Shown piece by piece: positions 24,101 through 31,684 of a stretch of 64,000 bases of DNA. Position 1 is the first letter of the stretch. The number at the start of each line of letters is the position of its first letter. The DNA lies in contig CALKXJ010000010.1 of the NCBI GenBank assembly GCA_938003835.1, forward strand, positions 62,001-126,000. The letters run 5' to 3'. The notes under the pieces were generated by a model that ran no database searches, was not told the DNA's origin, and worked only from the letters and a program-made list of their open reading frames with translations. The stretch is from an uncultured Bryobacteraceae bacterium. Its GTDB lineage: Bacteria > Acidobacteriota > Terriglobia > Bryobacterales > Bryobacteraceae. Position numbers and translations under genes: made by a program.

Positions 24101-25928
24101 GAACCTCCTGCGCCCCCGACCTCTCGAGAAAATCACGCGTCCTCAGCGAATCGAAGCGCTCGTCGGCCGTCTCGATCAGCAGGAAGAACCGGTCACGGCT
24201 GGCGCGTTCGAAACCGGGGATGGCGAACACCGGGTGGTGCGGCTCCGGCAGTCCCGTGGCGGCAGCCATCGCCGCCAGCGCCCCGAGCGCGGCTCCCAGC
24301 ACGGCGCATTCGAAGGTGACCGGAACGAAAGCCTGCCAGCTTGCCGCGGCCTTTCCCCCTACAGCGAGCGGCAGGTCGATGACGTTCGACCAGAACTGAA
24401 GCAATAGCCCGCCAAAGGCGCCGGCGAGGCCACCGGCGAACATGGCCGGCGACAGGCGCACGCGCGGGGCGCCGAGCACCGCCGGCAGCCCCTCCACCGG
24501 CGCCGGGGAAAAAGCGTCCAGCCTGCGGTAGCCTTCCACTCGGGCTCGGCGCACGGCCTCGACCAGTTGCCCGGCCGTTGTGAAAACGCCGGCCAGCCCG
24601 TAGGGGCGTGTGCCCGGATGCACCGCCCTCGCAGTATCGTCGGAGCCGGCGGCCGGCTCGCGCTGTGGCGAAGCTGCGGCGACCGGCATCACCGGCAGGA
24701 ATCGCACCAGCAGCAGCATCAGCCAGGCGAACCAGCCCGCCGCTCCGGCCAGCGTGGCCCAGTCCCAAAATGTCGGCCGGTAGATTCCCCACGCGGCGGG
24801 CAGGTAATCGCGGTGCAGGCTCACCACCACGATGAGAAACCGTTCGAGCCACATGCCGGCGCTTACCGCCAGCGCCACCGTGAACAGCCGCCAGGGCCTG
24901 CGCCGGGCAGCGCCGAACCAGAGCGCCTGAATCGCCACGACGTTCAGTGCAACAAGCGCCCAACCGGCCGGGGCGTAGGGTCCCGAGAGCCGGTTTGCCA
25001 GCGCGTACCGCTCGTAGGGGCTGCCGCCGTACCCGGCGAAAAAGAGTTCAGCCGCGTACCCGTAGGTGACCACGAGTCCCGCCGCCAGCAGCACCTTGGC
25101 CATCGCATCCAGGTGAGATTCCGTGATGCGCTCCCCGAGGCCCACGAGCGCGCGCAACGGAACGACGAGCACGATCAGCAAGGCCAGGCCGGAGAAAATA
25201 GCCCCCGCGACGAAGTAGGGCGGGAAGATGGTCGAATGCCAGCCCGGCACCAGGGAGACGGCGAAATCGAAACTGACCACCGAATGCACCGATACCACGA
25301 GCGGCGTAGCTAGCCCGGCCAGCAGCCAGCAGGCCATCCGGTGGGTCTCCCACTGGCGCGCAGAGCCGCGCCAGCCGAGCGCCGCCAGGCACCAGGCGAT
25401 CCTGCCGCGGCGGCTCCGCGCCTGATCGCGAAGCACCGCCAGGTCGGGCAAGAGGCTCAAATACCAAAACAGCAGCGAGACGAACCCGTAAGTCAGGATG
25501 GCGAAAAAGTCCCAGACCAGCGGACTATGAAACTGCGGCCAGGTACCCATCGAATTCGGATAGGGCAGCAACCAGAAGAACAGCCACGGCCGCCCCATGT
25601 GCAGCAGGGGGAACAGCGCCGCGCAGCCGATGGCGACGACGGTCATCGTCTCGGCCAGTCGGTGGACCCCGCTCCGCCAGTTCTGCCGGAGCAGGAGCAG
25701 AATCGCCGAGATCAGCGTGCCCGCATGCGCGATGCCGATCCACCAGACGAAGTTGATGATGGCGAAGCCCCAGCCCACGGGCGCGTTGATTCCCCAGATG
25801 CCCAGGCCGCGCCAGAGCAGCACCGCGAGCGAGCCGGCCAGCACGAGCACCAGCACCGAGGCAATGCCGAAGGCCGCCCACCAGTAGCGGCGCGCCGCAT
25901 CGGGCATGGCGAGCGCGCCCTTAGCCAT
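24084..25928 (-). CDS. Fused ActC-ActD membrane subunit of alternative complex III
   Basis: A 614-residue protein. Residues 1 to about 415 are an NrfD/PsrC-like quinol-binding membrane protein with ten helices (WGINAPVGWGFAIINFVWW, HMGRPWLFFWLLPYPNS, VVSVHSVVSFDFAVS). After a linker (about 416-440), residues 441-614 are a complete ActD (DUF3341): RPYGLAGVFTTAGQLVEAV, two helices, and FLLIETADERFD. Elsewhere the two are separate genes. No stop codon or start signal separates them here. The ATG at 25928 overlaps the actB stop by eight bases; 25907 is an alternative. Confidence 0.85.
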   Translation of the reverse strand: MAKGALAMPDAARRYWWAAFGIASVLVLVLAGSLAVLLWRGLGIWGINAPVGWGFAIINFVWWIGIAHAGTLISAILLLLRQNWRSGVHRLAETMTVVAIGCAALFPLLHMGRPWLFFWLLPYPNSMGTWPQFHSPLVWDFFAILTYGFVSLLFWYLSLLPDLAVLRDQARSRRGRIAWCLAALGWRGSARQWETHRMACWLLAGLATPLVVSVHSVVSFDFAVSLVPGWHSTIFPPYFVAGAIFSGLALLIVLVVPLRALVGLGERITESHLDAMAKVLLAAGLVVTYGYAAELFFAGYGGSPYERYALANRLSGPYAPAGWALVALNVVAIQALWFGAARRRPWRLFTVALAVSAGMWLERFLIVVVSLHRDYLPAAWGIYRPTFWDWATLAGAAGWFAWLMLLLVRFLPVMPVAAASPQREPAAGSDDTARAVHPGTRPYGLAGVFTTAGQLVEAVRRARVEGYRRLDAFSPAPVEGLPAVLGAPRVRLSPAMFAGGLAGAFGGLLLQFWSNVIDLPLAVGGKAAASWQAFVPVTFECAVLGAALGALAAMAAATGLPEPHHPVFAIPGFERASRDRFFLLIETADERFDSLRTRDFLERSGAQEVHEVPG

Positions 25929-28614
25929 GGCGCGGCTCCGAAACCAGATACCGCGTGCGGGGGCGCGTACCGAGTCGCTCCAGCAGCGCCGCCGAGGGGC
26001 GGCCGGCGAGGAGGCGCCGGACGCGGCTCGCCGGATCATTCAGATCGCCGAAGACGATTGCCCCCGTGGGACAGGCGCCCTGGCAAGCGGTGACAACCTC
26101 GCCGTCCCGGATCCGCCGGCCCTCTTTTGCCGCAGCGATGCGCGCGGCGCTGATTCGCTGCACGCACCAGGTGCATTTTTCGATGACGCCGCGCGTGCGC
26201 ACCGTCACCCCGGGGTTGTACAGCATCCTGCGCACCGGCGTGGTCTGGTCGGCGTACTGATAGAAGTTGAAGCGGCGGACCTTGTAGGGACAGTTGTTAG
26301 CGCAGTAGCGGCTCCCCACACACCGGTTGTAGATCATCTCGTTGAGTCCCTCGGCGCTGTGCACCGTCGCGCCGGTGGGACAAACCGGCTCGCACGGAGC
26401 GTTCTCGCAGTGAACGCACATCACCGGCAGGTGGACGAACCGCGGCGCATCCTCCGGTCCTTCCGCGTAGAGATCGATGCGCAGCCAGTGCATCTCGCGG
26501 CCCCGCATCAGCTGGTCGCGCCCGACCGGCGGGATGTTGTTCTCGGCGACGCACGCCGCCACGCAGGCGTTGCAGCCCGTGCAGGCCTCAGGGTCGATCA
26601 CCATGCCCCAGGCGTACTCCTCTGACGTCGTCCGAGATTCAACCCGCCGGCCGCCTTCGAGCAGTGGGCGGCCCTCCATGCGGTGATGCTCCTGCGTGCT
26701 CGCCAAAGCGTGTTTCCGAGCCGTTCTCACAACCTCCAGCCCTTCGGCCGCGAAGAAGCCCGCCGAAGTGCGGATCCTGCCTGCATCGAAGCCGCCGCCG
26801 TGGCGCCCGTAGCCCAGCGTCAACGTGACAGCGCCGTCGGCGTGGCCCGGCACCACCAACACCGGCGCATGGACGGCGCGCCCGTCCAGACGGAACTCGA
26901 CCACATCGCCGCTCGCCAGGCCGAGCCGGGAAGCAGTGGCGCGGCTCAGGTACGCCGCGTTTTCCCAGGCGAGTTTCGTCATGGGCTTGGGCAGCTCCTC
27001 GAGCCAGGCATTGCCGGCGAAGCGCCCGTCCCACACCGTCGCGTCAGGCTGGAAGCTCACCTCGAGAGGCGCCGCAGGCTTCGGCGGCGCGAGCAGCCGC
27101 GCCAGGTCGCGACGGGGTTCGATCGAGAGTCGCTCGGCGGCGCTGCCCGCCACGAAACCGTCGTGTAGGGAACGCCGCCAGAAGCGTTCGAAATCTTCTT
27201 CGGCCGCCAGGCTGCGGCCCGCACGCAGAAAGAGACTGTAGGCCCGCCCGCGCCAGTGTTCGCGCAGCAGTTCGTAGCCCGAGGCGTCCGGGCGACCTCG
27301 CATCGCTGCGAGCAGCTCGTGAAACGACTTGCCCTCCCACAGCGGCGCAATCAAGGGCTGCATGATCGTCGCCGTGCCGTCGAAAGCGCGTATGTCGCTC
27401 CAGGTCTCGAACGGGTGCGCCTCGGGAACGTGCCAGACGGCCAGGCGCGAGGTGTCGTTCAGGTAGTGCGAAGTGTGCACCCGCAGCCTCACGCGCGCCA
27501 GGCGGGCGGCGAAGTCGAGGTCCGCGGGAGCATCGCGCACCGGGTCGCCCCCCAGCATCACCAGCATCTCGACACGGCCCGCGTCGATATCGCGGGCGAG
27601 TTCACTCAGCGAGGCGAGTTCGAGCTCGGGGAGCGCCTCGACCGGCTCGGTGATCTCGACGGCCCGCCCCAGGTTGCCCAGCCGGTGGTTAATGGCGAGC
27701 GCCGCCAGATGAACCTGTGCCGGCTGCTCGTCTCCGGCGAGCACGATCGAGGCGCCGCGGTGTCGCTCGAGTTCACGCGCCCAGCGCGCCGCGCCGTCCT
27801 CCCGCTGCGTCGCAGGTACGATTCCCATCTCAGCGGCTAGAGCGAGGCTGAAGCCCTCGATCTCGCGCGGGCTAGCAGTACGGCGCTCATCAGCCTTAGA
27901 ACCCGTGGGCGAGGGCATCGTTTCGATGACGAGCAGCCTCGGCCGCTTGCTCATGAAGTCGCGTGCGTAGCGCACGGCCGCAGCCCCCCGAGCAAGAAAG
28001 TCCGCGTCCAGAGAAACGACGCACTCGGCGCGGTCGAAGCGATAGATGAGGTCCACGTCCCGGCCGAAGGCGGCCCGCACCGCCTGACGCCCGGGATCCC
28101 GGCAAAGCGGCTCGTACTGGTGCCAGCGCGCGGCGGGGAAGGCTTCCAAGAGCTCGGCGATCTGCCAGGCCAGAGTCGGCGAAGTAACGGTCTGGGTCAG
28201 AATGCGCAGCCCCTCGCCTTGACACGCCCGCTGCTCGCGAAGCGCAAGTCCCAGCCACTCGGTAAAGTGCGCCCAGGTGCGCGGGCGGCCGTTTTCGGTG
28301 ATCGTTTGCGCGCGCGCGGGATCGTAAAGCGACCACAGCCAACTCTGCGCAAAGGCGTCCGTCGCGCCGAGGCTTGCCGGGTGCTCCGGATTGCCCTCCA
28401 CCTTCACCGGCCGGCCCGCCAGAGTCTTGACCAGCACTCCGAGCCCGAAGCCTCCGAGCGGCGTCGCGGTGGCGAAGTAAAGGGGCCGGTCCGGTGCTTC
28501 AGCTTCAGCGCGAGCCCCCCAGGGCAAGATCGTCTCGCGGGGCTGGCGGGTGCAGGCCCCCAGGCCGGCCAGAGCCGACAGAACGAACTCGCGGCGTTCG
28601 AGCAGGCGCTTCAT
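25921..28614 (-). CDS. actB: Alternative complex III iron-sulfur subunit ActB
   Basis: An 897-residue protein combining a molybdopterin-oxidoreductase-like half (lacking the cofactor ligands, as usual for ActB) and a C-terminal ferredoxin half. Cys groups CTGCNACVAAC, CVHCENAPCEPVC, CVGSRYCANNC and CTWC...CQGACP fit three [4Fe-4S] and one [3Fe-4S] cluster. The N-terminus has both a twin-arginine stretch (ERREFVLSALAGL) and a lipobox (LGAC, C21), so it is probably a Tat-exported lipoprotein. The ATG at 28614 overlaps the actA stop. It passes electrons from quinol at ActC toward the hemes. Confidence 0.92.
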   Translation of the reverse strand: MKRLLERREFVLSALAGLGACTRQPRETILPWGARAEAEAPDRPLYFATATPLGGFGLGVLVKTLAGRPVKVEGNPEHPASLGATDAFAQSWLWSLYDPARAQTITENGRPRTWAHFTEWLGLALREQRACQGEGLRILTQTVTSPTLAWQIAELLEAFPAARWHQYEPLCRDPGRQAVRAAFGRDVDLIYRFDRAECVVSLDADFLARGAAAVRYARDFMSKRPRLLVIETMPSPTGSKADERRTASPREIEGFSLALAAEMGIVPATQREDGAARWARELERHRGASIVLAGDEQPAQVHLAALAINHRLGNLGRAVEITEPVEALPELELASLSELARDIDAGRVEMLVMLGGDPVRDAPADLDFAARLARVRLRVHTSHYLNDTSRLAVWHVPEAHPFETWSDIRAFDGTATIMQPLIAPLWEGKSFHELLAAMRGRPDASGYELLREHWRGRAYSLFLRAGRSLAAEEDFERFWRRSLHDGFVAGSAAERLSIEPRRDLARLLAPPKPAAPLEVSFQPDATVWDGRFAGNAWLEELPKPMTKLAWENAAYLSRATASRLGLASGDVVEFRLDGRAVHAPVLVVPGHADGAVTLTLGYGRHGGGFDAGRIRTSAGFFAAEGLEVVRTARKHALASTQEHHRMEGRPLLEGGRRVESRTTSEEYAWGMVIDPEACTGCNACVAACVAENNIPPVGRDQLMRGREMHWLRIDLYAEGPEDAPRFVHLPVMCVHCENAPCEPVCPTGATVHSAEGLNEMIYNRCVGSRYCANNCPYKVRRFNFYQYADQTTPVRRMLYNPGVTVRTRGVIEKCTWCVQRISAARIAAAKEGRRIRDGEVVTACQGACPTGAIVFGDLNDPASRVRRLLAGRPSAALLERLGTRPRTRYLVSEPRHG

Positions 28615-29261
28615 CGGTGGCAAAACGAGCAGTCCGTGGGGCGGCGCAAGCCGTATTCGCGCACGAGGCGCCGGCCGAGCGCCACCGGATCCCCCTCCGG
28701 CTGCCAGTCCATGCGGAAGACCTGCTCCACGGGCCAGGCATAGCGCTCAGGATTGCGATGGCAATCCAGGCACCAGCGCATCGTCATAGCCACCGGCTGC
28801 TCGGTGAGCGGCATCAGGTCGACGCGGCCGTGACAGGTCACGCAGGCGAAGCCCTTGCGCACATGAATGCTGTGATCGAAGGAAACGAAGTCCGGCAGAT
28901 CGGCGACGCGGACCCACTCGATCGAGCGATCCCCATCGAAAGCCGACCGCACGGGCTCGAGCGGCGCGGCGTCGGAGAAGACCTGCGCGTGGCAGTGCAT
29001 GCATGTCTTCGCCGAGGGCATGCCGGCCACGGCGCCGGTTTCGACCCACCAGTGGCAGTGACGGCAATCGAGGCCCAGGCCTCCCACGTGCAGTTTGTGA
29101 CTGAACGGAACCGGCTGCACCGGCGCCTCGCCCGCCCGCGTCACCCAGCTCGAGCCGCCGAGGGATGAGAAAAGCCAGAGGAGAGCCGGTCCAGCCCCAA
29201 GGGCCCCCACCAGAGCCAGGCGCACCGCCAGGTTCGCGCTCGGAGGCAGAATCTGCGGCAT
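28611..29261 (-). CDS. actA: Alternative complex III pentaheme cytochrome ActA
   Basis: A 216-residue protein with one N-terminal membrane anchor (about 12-34) and five CxxCH sites at 66-70, 87-91, 140-144, 164-168 and 211-215, the number known for ActA. Histidines in VPFSHKLHV and SFDHSIHVRKG are likely distal ligands. First gene of the operon actA-actB-actCD-actE-subunit II-subunit I homologue, all joined by short overlaps. The complex oxidises quinol and reduces cytochrome c or an oxidase, replacing the bc1 complex. Confidence 0.92.
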   Translation of the reverse strand: MPQILPPSANLAVRLALVGALGAGPALLWLFSSLGGSSWVTRAGEAPVQPVPFSHKLHVGGLGLDCRHCHWWVETGAVAGMPSAKTCMHCHAQVFSDAAPLEPVRSAFDGDRSIEWVRVADLPDFVSFDHSIHVRKGFACVTCHGRVDLMPLTEQPVAMTMRWCLDCHRNPERYAWPVEQVFRMDWQPEGDPVALGRRLVREYGLRRPTDCSFCHR

Positions 29262-29279
29262 CGCGCAGGGATCAGTCTA

Positions 29280-30185
29280 TCACTGGGTGGAGCGCATCTC
29301 CTCGAGCAGGCGCTCGAGCATCTCGGCGGGAATCGAGGCGTCGATGGCCAGGCGATTCTCCTGGCGGCTTACCGCAACGACGTCGGAGAGGCCGGCGAGC
29401 CCGGGGCGGTCGCGGAGCGTCAGGCGAGCCAGGCCGAGCATGCCGCGCGCCGCCGTCTCGAGCGTTTCGGCATCCTCGGGCGAGGCGCACTCGAGACGGG
29501 CGGTGAGGGCGACGCCGTCGCTGAGCGCGCCCGCGGCAGTAAGGCCCCGGATTCGCTCGAGCAGCCGCGCGAAGTTGCTCCAGTCGCCCGGAAGCTTCTC
29601 GGCAGAAAACGGCGAAACGCCGCCGGCGGCGACCGCCCAGAGCTGGTTCTCCGGCTCGATCGTCTTGACGCGATCCGCAAGAGCCTTCGGCAAACCGGTG
29701 TATTCGTTGCGCCCATCGAGCAGTGAACGCAGCACCGCGGCGCGGGAAACGGCTGCCGTCGAGGGGTTCAAGAATGTGACGGCGAGCTGCTCGTCACCGA
29801 TCAGCATGTAGTTCTTGTAGGCCATGCGCCGCGCCCCGGCGCGCTCCAGCTTCGGTTCGAGACCCATGGCCGAGAACCGGCCGCGCAACAGCACGACGGT
29901 GTCTTTGCCGTTGGAAGCGATGAGCCCCTCCCACAGGTCCGCGTTCGGATCGAGGCCCGCCTCCCGCAGATACTCTCCGATGCCGCCCCCCGGACCTGCC
30001 GCCAGCAGTTTCTGATAAAACCGCGACTGCCGGAGCCGGTCGAAGCGGATGCCGGACAGCATCAGCGTATCCGGGGGGACGAGCGCCTGAAGGCCCGGGT
30101 CGATGACAACGTGAGCCGGGCGGCGCGGGCCGCAGGCAGCCAGGACGAGCAGGGTCGCCAGGAGAAGCCACGCCGGAGTCGCCAT
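29280..30185 (-). CDS. Lipoprotein of unknown function
   Basis: A 301-residue protein whose N-terminus is a lipoprotein signal (LLLATLLVLAAC, lipobox LAAC). It reads PDTLMLSGIRFDRLRQSRFYQKLL near the start and has alternating beta and helical segments without known catalytic residues; proteins with this layout are common in Acidobacteria. The start at 30185 is chosen for the signal peptide; the frame continues upstream as a shadow of the methyltransferase gene. It lies 18 bases upstream of actA on the same strand, so it may be carried on the same transcript and could be an accessory factor. Confidence 0.7.
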   Translation of the reverse strand: MATPAWLLLATLLVLAACGPRRPAHVVIDPGLQALVPPDTLMLSGIRFDRLRQSRFYQKLLAAGPGGGIGEYLREAGLDPNADLWEGLIASNGKDTVVLLRGRFSAMGLEPKLERAGARRMAYKNYMLIGDEQLAVTFLNPSTAAVSRAAVLRSLLDGRNEYTGLPKALADRVKTIEPENQLWAVAAGGVSPFSAEKLPGDWSNFARLLERIRGLTAAGALSDGVALTARLECASPEDAETLETAARGMLGLARLTLRDRPGLAGLSDVVAVSRQENRLAIDASIPAEMLERLLEEMRSTQ

Positions 30186-30192
30186 CCCTTCA

Positions 30193-30966
30193 TTATGTGG
30201 GAGCGCGTGCCAGGATCTCGAAGTTCGAGCCCAGGCGGTTGAGGCCCGGCACCCGCACGAGGAACTCGTCCGTAAGCCGCGCGAACCGGTACAGGCGCGC
30301 CGCTTTGGGAAACAGCCCGGCGCAGGGCGTCGACAGGAAATCATAGAAGCGCGTCTGGGCCCGAAGTCCTGCACGCCGGAACCGTTCGCATGTGGACCAG
30401 GGCCCGAGCTCTCGCTCGCCTGGGCTGCGGTACTTGCGCATCAGGCCCGGCACCAGGATCCGGCCGAGGGCGCCAGTCAGCCGGTAACGGCTGGGATCCA
30501 GGCTGTAGAAGACGCCCCCGCGCCTGAGCAGCGAGGGAAGGCGCCGCACCACACGCTCGAGCTCCTCCTCGGGCAGGTGGTGCAGGAAAAAGATGGCAAG
30601 GATGATGTCGAAGGAGCGCTCCGGAAACTCGATGGCGTTCAACTCAGCAGCCACAAACTCGACATTCCGGACGCCGGCTTTGGCGGCGTCGGCCCGCGCC
30701 TGCCGGATGGCCGCCGGGGAGAAATCGACGCCCGTGATCCAGCCGACATGAGGCGCCAGCAGCAGCTCCGTGTCGCCGAGGCCGCAGCCCAGGCTGAGCA
30801 GGCGCGAGGTCGGACGCGCCTGGGTCCGCTCGAGAATCCGCGCCGCCAGATGCCTGCGGAAAGCCCGCACCGCCGGTTGCGCAAAATGTCTCTGCGCAAA
30901 CCCCGAGTAGATGGCCTCGTGATACTCCCGCTCCCCCAAATCGGGGACAGTATACTCAATTCCCAA
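30193..30966 (-). CDS. Class I SAM-dependent methyltransferase, 5' end from a REP palindrome
   Basis: About 257 residues. The SAM-binding motif I is LLSLGCGLGDTELLL, followed by GVDFSPAAI and the post-motif FDIILAIFFLHHLPEEE; substrate not known. The apparent start is a TTG at 30966 inside REP copy 4, so the first nine residues (MGIEYTVPD) are repeat-encoded; another TTG at 30939 lies just beyond the repeat. The first 11 bases overlap the end of the transposase frame. The original start was probably lost when the transposase module arrived; the rest is intact. Confidence 0.8.
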   Translation of the reverse strand: MGIEYTVPDLGEREYHEAIYSGFAQRHFAQPAVRAFRRHLAARILERTQARPTSRLLSLGCGLGDTELLLAPHVGWITGVDFSPAAIRQARADAAKAGVRNVEFVAAELNAIEFPERSFDIILAIFFLHHLPEEELERVVRRLPSLLRRGGVFYSLDPSRYRLTGALGRILVPGLMRKYRSPGERELGPWSTCERFRRAGLRAQTRFYDFLSTPCAGLFPKAARLYRFARLTDEFLVRVPGLNRLGSNFEILARAPT

Positions 30967-30968
30967 TT
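30943..30968 (+). repeat. REP-like palindrome, copy 4 (left flank of the transposase)
   Basis: GGGGACAGTATACTCAATTC followed by CCAATT, in the same orientation as copy 1 and inverted relative to copy 5. It contains the transposase TGA stop and the apparent TTG start of the methyltransferase gene. Confidence 0.87.
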
Positions 30969-31684
30969 TCGAGCGTCATCTGCCCACCTGCCGCCGCAGC
31001 CACGGCTCGCTGCTCCGCCGGTCGGCGACCCCGCCTCCGAGGACGAAGGCAGCGCCCGGCGAGGCTCTCCATCCTTTCGACAAACGCTTCCGAGCCGAAA
31101 GGACGGCCGGAGCGGGTTGCGGACCGGATCCGTTCGGCCAGCGCTTCCTCGTCGATGCCGCGCTCGAGCACCGTGCGCCAACGCTCGGCACCATATTCGG
31201 CCTGCCAGGGGCCGAGTTCGACCCACGGCGGCGCCGCGACCAGCCCGCAATGCAGGGCGGCGCTCGACCAGGGATAGTCCGCAGCGTCCTGGCACAATCC
31301 GGCACGGACGGGATTCCGCTCCACGTAGGCCATAGCGCACCACAGGTGAGACCACTCGAGCGGGCAAGAGTAGAAGCGGGCCTGCCAGAGGTGACCACAG
31401 CTTCCGCGCTGGATGTTGACGAGGCGCGCATAGTCGGCATGGATTCGTCCCAGAGTGCGCGCCAGGGAATCGGCCCGTTCGGGCACGGTGATCAGGTGCA
31501 CGTGATTCGGCATCAGGCACCAGGCCCAGATGCGCAAGCCGTATTCGCCCGCCCGGCGGCGGAGCAGTCGGAGATAGAGCCGGTAGTGAACTTCGTCCCA
31601 GAAAATGCGCTGCCTGGCGTTACCGCGCTGCGTGACGTGGTGGGGCACACCGGGGATGACGACTCTCGCGATTCGTGCCATCAT
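30956..31684 (-). CDS. REP-associated tyrosine transposase (RAYT, IS200/IS605-like)
   Basis: A 242-residue Y1 transposase. It has the N-terminal PGVPHHVTQRGN motif, the metal-binding HUH motif at 61-63 (LMPNHVHLI), and the catalytic tyrosine at about 105 (HLWQARFYS), then the conserved YVERNPVRAGL-DYPWSS block. These enzymes nick single-stranded REP DNA and are held responsible for spreading REP elements. The C-terminus (about 190-242) is Arg-rich. Its TGA stop is supplied by REP copy 4. All catalytic residues are present, so it may be active. Confidence 0.93.
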   Translation of the reverse strand: MMARIARVVIPGVPHHVTQRGNARQRIFWDEVHYRLYLRLLRRRAGEYGLRIWAWCLMPNHVHLITVPERADSLARTLGRIHADYARLVNIQRGSCGHLWQARFYSCPLEWSHLWCAMAYVERNPVRAGLCQDAADYPWSSAALHCGLVAAPPWVELGPWQAEYGAERWRTVLERGIDEEALAERIRSATRSGRPFGSEAFVERMESLAGRCLRPRRRGRRPAEQRAVAAAAGGQMTLEIGN

